Positions 14,285 through 22,425 are shown, counted from the first letter of the stretch. The stretch: 25,940 nucleotides of DNA from Chloroflexota bacterium (GCA_013697395.1 JACCWY010000547.1:1-25940), one strand, 5' to 3'. The notes: generated by a model not told the origin, from the letters alone. Program-made: numbers and translations.

Positions 14285-15673
14285 ATGCCCGTACGCCGTT
14301 CCCTCGCCCTGGCAACGATCCTGGCGCTCGGCGCCGTGGCGGGTCAGGCGGCGCGCCACCCGGCCGCTGCCGCGACCACCACCAGCCTGTCCCAGCGCTA
14401 CGACATCACCGCAACGCTCGACGTCGGCAGCGGACGCCTCGAAGCGGTCGAGGTGGTCACGCTCACCAACCGCTCGACCCGGACGATCGATCACGTCAAC
14501 CTGTCCGTCGTCCCTCGCGCCCTCGGCTATCTCGAGATGGGGGACACGGTCAGCGTCGATGGCCGGCAGATCGCGGCCGACTGGACCACCACGATCAACC
14601 TGCGGGTTCCCCTCGACGGGCTGGACGGCGGCGAGAGCGCCGAGATCGGTCTCGAGTTCGCGCTCAACGTCGGGACCAGCCCCGATGCGTTCAGCGCCCG
14701 GCTCAGCCGCGAGGCCGGCGTCCTCAGCTTTGGCCAATGGTTCCCGATCGTCTCCACCGAGCACGAGGTGTACGGCCTCGGCGACCCGCAGATCTCCTTT
14801 ACCGCCGACACCATCCGCCTCGAGCTGACGACGACGGCACCGCTCGGCCGCGACGCCGTCGCCTGTCCGGGCCTCGTGAGCGCACCCGAGGGGACCGGCA
14901 CCTCGTGGGTCTGCGAGGTGGAGGACGTCCGCGACTTCAGCTTCGTCGTCAACCCGGCGTTCGTGCTCACGACGCGGTCCGTCGGGGAGATCTCCCTTCG
15001 CGTGTACACCCAGACGGTCGACGGCAGGGTCACGGCCGACCTGGCGACGACGGCGCTCATCGGCCTGTCGGAGGCGTTTGGGCCATACCCGTGGCCGGAC
15101 CTCGTCCTGGCGGAGGTCGGGGCCGGGGGCGGCTTCAGCATGGAGTACCCACGCGCCATCCACCTCACCCGCGGCAAGGTGACCGATACGTATGTCGTCT
15201 ATCACGAAGTCGCGCACCAGTGGTTCTATGCCCAGCTCGGCAACGACCAGCAGCGCGAGCCGTGGCTGGACGAGGGCTTCGCGGACTTCAGCGCGCGCTA
15301 CCTGATGGGGATCGGGGAGAACCAATGCTCTGGGCGCCCGGTGGACAGCCAGGTCTTCGCCTGGGAGGCAGGACCCACCAGCGGCGGGGATTGGAGCAGT
15401 TGTGACGGCTACTTCGAGACGGTCTTCTACAAGGGCACCGAGTTCCTCAACGGCCTGCGTGCAGCGATGGGCGACGAGGCATTCTTCGCGGCCATGCGTG
15501 AATGGGTCGCGGCCAACCAGCACGGAATGACGACCGCCAGGAGGCTTCTGCGCCATCTCGACGCCTCGACCGATGCCGACCTCGAGCCGATCTACCGTGC
15601 CTACCTGGCCGATCTCGACGCGACCCTGCGCAAGCCACCTGCGACGTTGATCAAGGTCGTCGCCGGCCCGTAA
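14285..15673 (+). CDS. Secreted M1-family (gluzincin) metallopeptidase
   Basis: A 462-aa zinc peptidase. A signal peptide covers about residues 1-30 (RRSLALATILALGAVAGQA). A beta-rich N-terminal domain follows. The catalytic site HEVAHQW has zinc ligands His307 and His311, and WLDEGFADF gives the third ligand Glu330, 19 residues on, exactly as in M1. The exopeptidase motif GxMEN is replaced by GGGFSMEYP (Glu287), as in many secreted M1-like proteins, so strict aminopeptidase activity is uncertain. It lacks the long C-terminal helical domain of full M1 enzymes. It lies between a C39-like and an M28 peptidase. There is no ribosome-binding site at useful distance; a near-leaderless start is likely. 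Confidence 0.9.
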   Translation: MPVRRSLALATILALGAVAGQAARHPAAAATTTSLSQRYDITATLDVGSGRLEAVEVVTLTNRSTRTIDHVNLSVVPRALGYLEMGDTVSVDGRQIAADWTTTINLRVPLDGLDGGESAEIGLEFALNVGTSPDAFSARLSREAGVLSFGQWFPIVSTEHEVYGLGDPQISFTADTIRLELTTTAPLGRDAVACPGLVSAPEGTGTSWVCEVEDVRDFSFVVNPAFVLTTRSVGEISLRVYTQTVDGRVTADLATTALIGLSEAFGPYPWPDLVLAEVGAGGGFSMEYPRAIHLTRGKVTDTYVVYHEVAHQWFYAQLGNDQQREPWLDEGFADFSARYLMGIGENQCSGRPVDSQVFAWEAGPTSGGDWSSCDGYFETVFYKGTEFLNGLRAAMGDEAFFAAMREWVAANQHGMTTARRLLRHLDASTDADLEPIYRAYLADLDATLRKPPATLIKVVAGP

Positions 15674-15682
15674 GCCCACCGT

Positions 15683-15701
15683 TGACCCGCCGGACGGGTC
15701 A
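15683..15701. terminator. Hairpin between convergent M1 and M28 genes
   Basis: TGACCCG and CGGGTCA form a perfect 7-bp stem with a 5-base loop. It overlaps the stop codon of the minus-strand M28 gene. No T-run is present. Confidence 0.5.
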
Positions 15702-16745
15702 CGGCAGCTCCGCCAGGGTCGCGATCGCGTGGGCCGCGGCATCCGACAGCTGGTCGAGTGCGACGTCGCTGAGGTTGGCGATCGTGTCGCACGCATCGTC
15801 GCTGCAGGGGTCGGCGAGCGCCCCGGCGCTGCCGCCAAAGGCATCGGCCTGCGCATCGGTCTTGGGCTCGCCGCCACCGCCGAACAGACCACCGGTCGGG
15901 ATGCCGGCGCTCGTGAAGGCGCCATGGTCCGCGTGGCCGGTCAGGTCGATCGGCTCCCAGGCCATGCCGGCGTCCTCGAAGTAGTCGGCGAACAGCGTCG
16001 TGATCGCGTCCGAGCCATCGGCGGCGAAGGGCTCGTCATAGACGAAGCGGATGAAGTTCAGCGACCCGACCATGTCGAAGTTGAGATAGGTGCCGATCTG
16101 TTCGCGCTCCGCCGGCGGGAGAGCATCCACGTAGACGGCGGAGCCGAAGGGACCGCCTTCCTCCGCGCCCCAGAAGGCGAAGCGGATCGTTCGTTGCGGG
16201 ACGGGCAGCTCCGCGAGGCGTTGCGCGAGGACCAGGAGTGTCGCGACACCCGAGCCGTTGTCGTTGATGCCGGGTCCGGCAAGCACCGAGTCCAGGTGCG
16301 CGCCCGCCATGATCACGTCGTCGCCGATCGCGCCCGGGCGCTCGACGAGCAGGTTGACGCTGGCCTGCTGGCTGATCGTGAACGGCTGTCGCGTGACCTC
16401 GTAGCCCGCGGCGACCAGCCGCGAAGCGACGTACTCGACCGATGCGTCGAAGCCGGTGGTGCCGGTCGCGCGGTTGCCGCCGTGCGCATCGGCGATGCCC
16501 TGGAGCTCCTCCAAGTGAACCCGGATGTCTGCGACCGCCACCGCGTCGCGGAGGCCAGCACTGGTGAGCGGCGACGGCGTTGGGCTGGGCGAGGGCGTGG
16601 GGAAAGGGGATGACGAAGCCGGAATGGCGCTGCTCGCCAGCGCTGTGCGGGACGGTCCTGACGCGGAGGGCGCCGTCGTCGGCGGGGTCGCGGCGCAGGC
16701 GACGAGGAGGAGGACCGTCGCCGCGGCATGGATTCGACCGATCAC
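15699..16745 (-). CDS. M28-family zinc peptidase lipoprotein
   Basis: A 348-aa predicted lipoprotein. VIGRIHAAATVLLLVACAAT gives a signal with lipobox LVAC (Cys17), followed by a Ser/Pro/Thr-rich linker. The peptidase domain holds the full M28 ligand set: His150 (AGAHLDSV), Asp162 (GINDNGSG), Glu195/196 (FWGAEEGG), Asp224 (LNFDMVGS) and His274 (GHADHGAF). Two Cys near the end (DPCSDDACD) may pair. It should remove N-terminal residues from peptides outside the cell. The frame is open to 16880, but the GTG at 16745 suits the signal peptide. It also overlaps the stop of a 40-aa upstream ORF by 4 bases (GTGA), which points to coupled translation. Confidence 0.9.
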   Translation of the reverse strand: MIGRIHAAATVLLLVACAATPPTTAPSASGPSRTALASSAIPASSSPFPTPSPSPTPSPLTSAGLRDAVAVADIRVHLEELQGIADAHGGNRATGTTGFDASVEYVASRLVAAGYEVTRQPFTISQQASVNLLVERPGAIGDDVIMAGAHLDSVLAGPGINDNGSGVATLLVLAQRLAELPVPQRTIRFAFWGAEEGGPFGSAVYVDALPPAEREQIGTYLNFDMVGSLNFIRFVYDEPFAADGSDAITTLFADYFEDAGMAWEPIDLTGHADHGAFTSAGIPTGGLFGGGGEPKTDAQADAFGGSAGALADPCSDDACDTIANLSDVALDQLSDAAAHAIATLAELP

Positions 16746-16864
16746 CCCTCGGTCTGTGATCTCGCCGTGAATTCCTCGGCACTGAGCCTGGCGGTAGCCT
16801 CGAGCACCGGGTCGCGCATCCAGTACAGATGATCGAAGAGGATGGCGGCTTCCGACGTCTGCAT
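16742..16864 (-). CDS. 40-aa DinB-like microORF coupled to M28 peptidase
   Basis: An ORF of 40 aa starting MQTSEAAILFDHLYWMRDPV and continuing LEATARLSAEEFTARSQ. This matches the pattern of the first helix of DinB/YfiT-like proteins (LFxHxYWxRxxVLxAAxxLSxEEF), but the ORF stops where the domain would go on. Its TGA overlaps the GTG of the M28 gene (GTGA), and it lies 25 bases after the VOC gene. The reading is therefore VOC protein, microORF, peptidase in one transcript. It may be a decayed DinB gene kept as a translation lead-in, or a real short protein. Confidence 0.55.
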   Translation of the reverse strand: MQTSEAAILFDHLYWMRDPVLEATARLSAEEFTARSQTEG

Positions 16865-16889
16865 CGGCACAGTCTCGCACGGCGCCTGG

Positions 16890-17264
16890 TTAGTCCACCT
16901 TGATCACCGAGAGGATGTTGCCGGCCGGGTCCTTGAACCAGGCGATCGGCGGGCCGTACTCGCGCGCGATGCCGCGCTCGTCCTGCCCGGCTTCCTCGCC
17001 GTAGTGCTCCAAGGGCACGCCCGCGGCGATGAGCTTGTCGACGGCCGCATCGATGTCGTCGACCTGGATGTTGAGCACGGTGAACGTCGCCGACTCATGA
17101 TCGTCCTTGGGATAGATGAGCACTGTGTGGCCGCCCGGGAACTTCAGCGTGAGCATCCCGTTCTCCTCGGTGACGTCAAGCCCGAGCGTCCGCTCGTAGA
17201 ATTCCTTCGCCTTCGGGATGTCGTCGGTCGAGAAGCCTGAAAAGGCGGGCCTGTCTGTGAGCAC
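16890..17264 (-). CDS. VOC-superfamily (glyoxalase/bleomycin-resistance-like) protein
   Basis: A 124-aa vicinal-oxygen-chelate fold protein. It shows the two-repeat pattern: FSGFSTDDIPKAKEFYERTL in the first half, and VLNIQVDDIDAAVDKLIAAG with AWFKDPAGNILSVIK in the second. Members include dioxygenases, glyoxalases and antibiotic-binding proteins; metal ligands are not clear enough to choose, and this may be a binding protein. The GTG start is supported by GAGGAG 7 bases upstream. It is the first gene of a small operon with the DinB-like microORF and the M28 peptidase. The 82 bases upstream separate it from the ParB-like gene. Confidence 0.9.
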   Translation of the reverse strand: MLTDRPAFSGFSTDDIPKAKEFYERTLGLDVTEENGMLTLKFPGGHTVLIYPKDDHESATFTVLNIQVDDIDAAVDKLIAAGVPLEHYGEEAGQDERGIAREYGPPIAWFKDPAGNILSVIKVD

Positions 17265-17346
17265 GTCGATCTCCTCTGCGTGGTGATCAATTTTGACCGG
17301 CGCCAGGCGGAGAACTCATCGGTCCGCCGTTCCAGGTATTGTCGGC

Positions 17347-17778
17347 TCAGGGAGCCGGCTGCTCCTCGGTCATCGCTTCGTCGTGCGCCTCGTGCGGGCC
17401 GCCGGCCAGTGGCAGCAGCAGAGCCGGAGCGTCCTTCGGCTGGGGGTCGCGATTCAGCAGTCGGTCCAGCGTTGAGCGTGCACGGGCTGCGATCCGTCGC
17501 CGCTCCGCCAGCAGCATGTCCGCGACGCATTCGGGCTCACCGCACTCGCCGCCCCAGGCGGCGCGCTCCTGGCGATGCAGCGTGAGGAAGACGTCGGCTT
17601 CCGTGATCGACTCGAGCAGCCCGCCGACCGCCTCCTGGCCCGTGGCCACCGTCGGTTGGTACTTGTCCTCGTACCACAGCCTGGCCGCCTCGGCCGGCGG
17701 CAGGACGCGGCGTGATGCGATGACCCTGTCGTAGGAGTAGCTCTGCACGGCGATGAGCAGCTCCCCGTAGCACGTCAC
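17347..17778 (-). CDS. C-terminal piece of the ParB-like gene, from the first usable start
   Basis: If the frame changes are taken at face value, this is the only start (GTG 17778) for the third segment, giving 143 aa. The 28 codons before it, back to the TGA at 17861-17863, are in frame and look coding, but contain no start codon. This piece is helical, with a Cys pair in GGECGEPECVAD, and has no known function. Confidence 0.5.
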   Translation of the reverse strand: MTCYGELLIAVQSYSYDRVIASRRVLPPAEAARLWYEDKYQPTVATGQEAVGGLLESITEADVFLTLHRQERAAWGGECGEPECVADMLLAERRRIAARARSTLDRLLNRDPQPKDAPALLLPLAGGPHEAHDEAMTEEQPAP

Positions 17779-17860
17779 GTCGCTGAGGGCGAAGCGCGCA
17801 TCCGGGACGCCATCCGCGAGGCCGCTGTGCCGTCGGAACTCGCTCTCCCGCGCCGTCCGC

Positions 17861-18232
17861 TCAGATGGCCTCTGTCTCGACCTCCGGGGTCAGCGCGTAC
17901 GGCGAGGCCATGTGGCTGACGCGCGCGTCGATGAACTCGCGCCCCTCCTGGCGCGCGATGGCCACGCGCTTGTGCCCGTCAGACACGAAGTAGGCGCGAT
18001 CGACGCGCACGACCTCGATCGGCTCGTCCAGGGAGGACGGATTCGCCTCTAGGATCTCCTCGATGCGCTTCCGAAGTGCGGCGTGGATCGGGCGGAAGCA
18101 AGCGTCGAAGTCGCGGGCGAGGCCCACCGTCCGATGATCTGCGTCACGACGATCGTGTCGATTCCTTCGAAGTGGGGCGGATCGAGTCGGAGCTGCCGTT
18201 GGATGTGGCCGAGCTCGAGCAGCGGACCGCAA
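17861..18232 (-). CDS. Central ParB-like piece of the interrupted gene
   Basis: An open frame of 123 codons. Only residues from about 35 onward (TVGLARDFDACFRPIHAALR) look coding; the earlier part is Arg/Pro-rich shadow of segment 1. The core DGHKRVAIARQEGREFIDARV resembles the ParB/sulfiredoxin N-terminal fold. It ends at the TGA where a +1 step restores the downstream frame. Confidence 0.45.
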   Translation of the reverse strand: MRSAARARPHPTAAPTRSAPLRRNRHDRRDADHRTVGLARDFDACFRPIHAALRKRIEEILEANPSSLDEPIEVVRVDRAYFVSDGHKRVAIARQEGREFIDARVSHMASPYALTPEVETEAI

Positions 18233-18264
18233 TCGGGCTCAGCGCCGGGAAGTCGCATGCCGCA

Positions 18265-18270
18265 ACGATA
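18265..18270 (-). promoter_or_regulatory. -10-like element of the ParB-like gene
   Basis: TATCGT is 6 bases before the ATG at 18258, which supports that ATG as the real start of the interrupted gene. Confidence 0.5.
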
Positions 18271-18340
18271 CCCCGGACGTCAGGGACCTCCGGACAATTC
18301 ATCGGTAGAATGCCCCAGCCCTGACCACGCTGGTCCCCTC

Positions 18341-18347
18341 AGGAGGT
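18341..18347 (+). promoter_or_regulatory. Consensus ribosome-binding site deciding a TTG start
   Basis: AGGAGGT lies 4 bases before the TTG of the glycosyltransferase fusion. It is one of the few perfect sites in the window and makes the unusual TTG start credible. Confidence 0.75.
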
Positions 18348-18351
18348 CTCA

Positions 18352-20985
18352 TTGTCCGACGAAGGTGTGACGGACCTGTCCGAGGCGACCGTCATCACCG
18401 CCGCCTACAACGAGGAGATGGCCCTCCCTGCGGTTCTCGCGGCGCTGGTCCCGCTGCGTGACGCCGGCGTCGAGGTCATCGTGGTCGACGATGGCTCGAC
18501 GGACCGCACGGCGCAGGTCGCGCGTGATGCCGGCTTCCGGGTCATTCGCCTCGAGCGCAACAGCGGCAAGGCCGAGGCGGTCCGAGCCGGCCTGGCCGAG
18601 GTCCGCCGCCCGAAGGTGGTCGTCATCGACGCGGACGGGACCTACCCGGTCAGCGCGATCCCCGCGGTGATTGGACTGCTCGATGCCTACGACGTCGTGC
18701 TCGGCTCGCGGACCGAGGGTCGTGGCCACATCCCGACCCTCAACCGACTCGGAAACGCGGTGCTGCGGACGGCGATTCACTGGTTCTCGGGATTCCTCTC
18801 GGCCGATCCACTGACCGGCCTGTACGGCGTCCGCCGCGAGCACCTGGTGGCGATGGGCCTTCGCTCGCGCGGGTTCGGGTTGGAGGCCGAGATCTGCGTC
18901 AAGGCAGCGCGCATGGGACTGAGCTGGACCGATGTCCCGATCACCTATGCCGAGCGCATCGGCGAGTCGAAGCTCAACCCGGTGCGTGACGGCGTGGTCA
19001 TCACGTGGACGATCGTTCGCACCCTGTTCAGCGGCCCCCGCGTGCGTCCGGCGCCCGGACGGGACGCGCGCCTGCGGCCGCCTCCGCTGGCCCTGGGGAC
19101 GACCGCGCTGAGCGTCGGGTCGCTGGCGATTGCGGCCATCATCCTCGCCACGCTGCTCGGCCTCTCCCTGGCCGCGATGGTCGATCCCCGGGTTCCGTTC
19201 ACCATGGCCATCTCCGTGCCAGGCGTCCTGGCGCTGGCGGTCGGTGTCTTCCTGTGGCGTGTCGCGACCCGCTGGGGCCGGCCCGGGCCCAGGCTGCTGG
19301 CCCCGATCGCCGTGGCGGCGACGGCCGGCGGGGCCATGCTGCTGGGAGTCACCGTCCTGGTCGCCGATGCCGTGGGACTGGTGCCCGATGCACCGCGCAT
19401 CGAGGTGACGAAACAGGTGCTCCTCATCGGCTCCGCCGTGGCTCTCGTTGCCTCGCCGGCTGCCTTTCCATTGGCATACCGCGCGTCCGCAATTCGCAAC
19501 TGGCTCGAGAGCGGACTTGGGTCGGTTGCACGGCACACCACCCGGGGCGAGCTGCTGGCCCTCGGGATCATCGTGGTCCTGTTCGCCAGTCCCGTCGTGC
19601 GATTCATCTTCATCGCGCCGATCTTCGGCTTCGACGAGTCGATCTACGCGAACACATCGCGCGCCTGGGTCGAGGGCACGCCCAACACGGGCTGGTCCCA
19701 GCATCGCTCGCCGGGCATCTCGCTCCTCGGCCTCCCGGCTGTGCCCTTCGCGTCGGAGGTGGCATTTCGGGTGATCGGCCTGCTATCGGGCGCCCTGGCC
19801 GTCGTCGCCGGATGGGCGCTGGCACGCAGGCTCGGCGGGCCCGCGGCCGGGCTGGTGGCCGCGATCGTGATCGCCATGATCCCCGGGCTCCTCTACAACG
19901 CGGGGTTCTTCCTGACCGACGTGCCATCCGCCGCGATCGTCGCCCTGTTCATGATGGTGGCGTGGGTGCAGCTCGAAGAGCGTCCGGCCCCGTCCCGCGG
20001 GCTCCTGTGGCTGGCGCCGATCGCGGCCGCCGCGTTCTACGTCCGTTACGGCGCCTCGGTCCCGTTGACCGCGGTTGCGGTGACCATCGTGATCCTGTGG
20101 CACCGCAGGCTGTTCGCGGCCTGGCGGCTGGCGCTCACCACCGCGGCGCTGCTCCTGTTGCTCCTCATCCCGCATTTCGTCCAGTCGACGCTGATGACGG
20201 GAAGCCCGATCGGCATCGCCCGCATGGCGCAGTCCCTCGCGTCATCCGCCTACCCGGGGGAGGCGCTGCGTCGCTACGTGGACATGCTGCCCGCGGAGCT
20301 GGCCGGTGCCGTCGGCGGCGCGCTGATCATCCTCGGACTCGCAGCCTGGCCAGTCTTCGCGTATCGGTTCGGGCTGAACGACCGTGTGACGCGCGCGCAG
20401 ACGTTCGTGCTCGTCCCCGCACTGCTCCACGTGGCGCTCCTGGGCATGGTCGCCCTGCCGGATGTTCGCTACATCCTCCTGCCGATCATGTTGCTGGTCA
20501 TCGCCGGCAGCATGGCTGGGGTCCAGCTGTCACGGCGCCTCACCCCACCCTCGCGGGCCGCGGTCGCCGCGGCGGTGGTGATCGCGGCCACGGTGACCGG
20601 GGTGGGCAGCGCTGCACAGGAGCTCCGCCGCCAGGCCATAGCGGCGCCGAACCAGTACGACCTCATCGACGCCGCCAGGCTCATCCGTCGGGATGCGGGC
20701 GATGAGGCGTGCGCGATCCTGGGCTATCCGCCGCCACAGCTGACCTGGTATTCCGGCTGCGCCACGTACCACTTTGCCCTTCCACCGGACAGCGGCCGCG
20801 CGCGCCTCCTCACCGCCGAGCGGAACTACATCATCCTGACGGTCGGCAACAGCGGTCGGTACCCGTCAGGCGCGCTCCGCGAGGAGTACCGATCACTCGC
20901 CGACGGAGACCCGTTCGCCGTCGTGAACGACCACGCCAGCGGTGAGCCCGAGCTGGAGATCTACCGAGTCGCCGACGGCGGCTGA
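18352..20985 (+). CDS. Fused GT2 glycosyltransferase and PMT-like membrane glycosyltransferase
   Basis: An 877-aa protein. Residues about 12-215 are a GT2 domain like dolichyl-phosphate mannose synthase: ATVITAAYNEE, VVDDGSTDRT (Asp46-Asp47), VVIDADGTYPV (DAD at 93-95), and GESKLNPVRDG near 203. A multi-spanning region follows. The C-terminal half resembles GT39/GT83 (PMT/ArnT-like) enzymes, with the acidic pair Asp428-Glu429 in FGFDESIYANTSRAW and many membrane helices. Such a protein could make a lipid-linked sugar and transfer it across the membrane. The start is TTG at 18352, set by AGGAGGT at 18341-18347. TAGAAT at 18306-18311 is a possible -10. Confidence 0.88.
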   Translation: MSDEGVTDLSEATVITAAYNEEMALPAVLAALVPLRDAGVEVIVVDDGSTDRTAQVARDAGFRVIRLERNSGKAEAVRAGLAEVRRPKVVVIDADGTYPVSAIPAVIGLLDAYDVVLGSRTEGRGHIPTLNRLGNAVLRTAIHWFSGFLSADPLTGLYGVRREHLVAMGLRSRGFGLEAEICVKAARMGLSWTDVPITYAERIGESKLNPVRDGVVITWTIVRTLFSGPRVRPAPGRDARLRPPPLALGTTALSVGSLAIAAIILATLLGLSLAAMVDPRVPFTMAISVPGVLALAVGVFLWRVATRWGRPGPRLLAPIAVAATAGGAMLLGVTVLVADAVGLVPDAPRIEVTKQVLLIGSAVALVASPAAFPLAYRASAIRNWLESGLGSVARHTTRGELLALGIIVVLFASPVVRFIFIAPIFGFDESIYANTSRAWVEGTPNTGWSQHRSPGISLLGLPAVPFASEVAFRVIGLLSGALAVVAGWALARRLGGPAAGLVAAIVIAMIPGLLYNAGFFLTDVPSAAIVALFMMVAWVQLEERPAPSRGLLWLAPIAAAAFYVRYGASVPLTAVAVTIVILWHRRLFAAWRLALTTAALLLLLLIPHFVQSTLMTGSPIGIARMAQSLASSAYPGEALRRYVDMLPAELAGAVGGALIILGLAAWPVFAYRFGLNDRVTRAQTFVLVPALLHVALLGMVALPDVRYILLPIMLLVIAGSMAGVQLSRRLTPPSRAAVAAAVVIAATVTGVGSAAQELRRQAIAAPNQYDLIDAARLIRRDAGDEACAILGYPPPQLTWYSGCATYHFALPPDSGRARLLTAERNYIILTVGNSGRYPSGALREEYRSLADGDPFAVVNDHASGEPELEIYRVADGG

Positions 20986-21050
20986 GCACCTCGGGCCTCG
21001 AACTGCTGCCGACCAGCCACGTCGATGATTCGATTCCCGGCATGCATCGG

Positions 21051-21419
21051 TCAAGGCGCCTGCTCCGGCTTTCCGCCATCGGGAGGGGGACTTGCCAGCA
21101 CCACGCGCCTTGCGTCCGTGACCCGGAGGCCGCCTGTGACCTGCAGAATGACCTCCTGCAAGACGCCCGAGGGGTAATAGACCGTCGCGGCGATCGACTC
21201 GGGGCAGGGCACCGGGTGACAGGTTGCGGCCCCACCGGCACGACCTACCACCGCTTCCTGGATCGCACCATCACCCGGCTGGAGGTGCGATTGAGCGAGC
21301 TGCCAGGCGGCGTCACATAGCTCGGCGTCGAGGTCGACGCACCGGGGTTCAAGCGGTGCCACGGGCGCACACCCGAGGACCGCTGACGCCAACACCACGC
21401 CGAGCAGAATGGGCCGCAT
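21051..21419 (-). CDS. Small Cys-containing lipoprotein (hypothetical)
   Basis: A 122-aa predicted lipoprotein: MRPILLGVVLASAVLGCAP has lipobox VLGC. The mature part contains several Cys (PRCVDLD, ELCDAAW, ATCHPVPCPE) that may form disulfides, and no known domain. The ATG at 21419 is preceded by CACAAT exactly 6 bases upstream, which suggests a leaderless message and argues against the in-frame ATG at 21440. It converges with the glycosyltransferase gene and diverges from the second LLM gene. The 65 bases between 20986 and 21050 hold no strong terminator. Confidence 0.75.
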   Translation of the reverse strand: MRPILLGVVLASAVLGCAPVAPLEPRCVDLDAELCDAAWQLAQSHLQPGDGAIQEAVVGRAGGAATCHPVPCPESIAATVYYPSGVLQEVILQVTGGLRVTDARRVVLASPPPDGGKPEQAP

Positions 21420-21425
21420 GCAAGG

Positions 21426-21431
21426 ATTGTG
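21426..21431 (-). promoter_or_regulatory. -10-like element of the small lipoprotein gene
   Basis: CACAAT 6 bases before the ATG, the same hexamer and spacing as before malate synthase. Confidence 0.45.
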
Positions 21432-21491
21432 GCGGATCACGCCGCCTGGCGATCATCGGCGGGTGATAGCGCGTCGTGCGATCCTGCGCGG

Positions 21492-22403
21492 GTGAGTGAG
21501 CAGCGCAGCCGGCCAGGCTTAATTGGCTTCCGCGTCTCGGCGACGGGCTCCGTCGGCCTGGACTGGCCGACGCTCGATGGCATGTGGGCGTGCGCCGGGG
21601 AGTTCGCCGCCTTCGACGCCGCGTGGATGAGCGATCACCTGTCGGACGCCGGCCGGGAGCGGGGAGGCGTCGCATTCGAACCGTTCACGACGCTCGCGGC
21701 GCTTGCGCATCGCGTTCCGCGGCGCTGGCTCGGGATCGCCGTGGCGTCCGCAACCTTTCGCCATCCCGCCGTGTTGGCGAAATCCGCAACCGTGCTGGAC
21801 AACGTGACCGGCGGCAGGTTCATCCTGGGCATCGGCGCCGGTTGGCACGAGGGGGAGCACCACGCGTTCGGGATCCGGCTGCCGCCGATGCGCGAACGAT
21901 TCGACCGGCTCGAGTCCACGGTTCGGGTCGTCTCAGCCCTCTTCGGACCCGATGGCACGAAAGGGCATGGCGTCACGCTGGACGACCCGCAGTTCCCGCT
22001 CAGCGGCGCGACGAACGAGCCGGCGCCGATACGCCCCGGTGGCCCGGCGATCTGGCTCGGTGGCCAGCGTCCTCGCGGCATTCGGCTCGCCGTCGAATAC
22101 GCCGAGGGCTGGCCGATGCCCGGGAATCGCCCGGGCGACGTCGTCTACTTCGCGGAGAAACGCGACGAGATCCGCCGCGCCCTCGAGGCTGCCGGACGCG
22201 ACCCAAACGACTTCACCTTCGCCGCGCAGCTTGACTGCGGGACTTCGGCAGAGACGCGGCGGGCGGCCCTGGATACCGCCCGGCGTTTCGTCGCGGTCGG
22301 CGCGAATCACGTCATCCTCGGAGTACCCGCCGCCGCCGGCCCGGACGGCCTCGCCGCCATGGCGCGCGAGGTGGCCGAGCCGCTCAGCGTGGATTCCGCC
22401 TGA
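21492..22403 (+). CDS. LLM-class F420-dependent (luciferase-like) oxidoreductase
   Basis: A 303-aa luciferase-like flavin/F420 enzyme. It shows AAFDAAWMSDHLSDAGRER near the N-terminus, RRWLGIAVASATFRHPA, the signature GGRFILGIGAGWHEGEHHAF, and GGPAIWLGGQRPRGIRLA. The substrate is unknown. It is only distantly like the copy at 1049-1942, so this is not a recent duplication. The open frame begins at 21429, but the GTG at 21492 gives the usual N-terminus and has GATCCT 6 bases upstream, matching the leaderless pattern weakly. It ends 22 bases before the LexA-like box of the next gene. Confidence 0.9.
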   Translation: MSEQRSRPGLIGFRVSATGSVGLDWPTLDGMWACAGEFAAFDAAWMSDHLSDAGRERGGVAFEPFTTLAALAHRVPRRWLGIAVASATFRHPAVLAKSATVLDNVTGGRFILGIGAGWHEGEHHAFGIRLPPMRERFDRLESTVRVVSALFGPDGTKGHGVTLDDPQFPLSGATNEPAPIRPGGPAIWLGGQRPRGIRLAVEYAEGWPMPGNRPGDVVYFAEKRDEIRRALEAAGRDPNDFTFAAQLDCGTSAETRRAALDTARRFVAVGANHVILGVPAAAGPDGLAAMAREVAEPLSVDSA

Positions 22404-22425
22404 CTTGATCGGCGGAGGGGTGCTG

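Larger units (their letters stand above)
17347..18258 (-). pseudogene. ParB-like protein gene interrupted by two frame changes
   Basis: Three consecutive open segments in frames A, B, A join into one 303-aa protein. Segment 1 (18258-18130) starts MRLPGAEPDCGPLLELGHI. Segment 2 (18130-17864) carries a ParB-like core, VVRVDRAYFVSDGHKRVAIA and REFIDARV. Segment 3 (17862-17347) continues RTARESEFRRHSGL and YGELLIAVQSYSYDRV. Joining 1 to 2 needs a -1 step at GGA-CGG (a missing base, IIG then TVG). Joining 2 to 3 needs a +1 step at ATC-TGA-G, where skipping T turns the stop into GAG. The ATG at 18258 has TATCGT exactly 6 bases upstream, as at other leaderless starts here. Real mutation, recoding or sequence error are all possible. 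Confidence 0.75.

Noticed and set aside
14231..15925. 564-codon minus-strand frame opposite the M1 peptidase
   Set aside because: Antisense shadow; the plus-strand product has a full zinc site.
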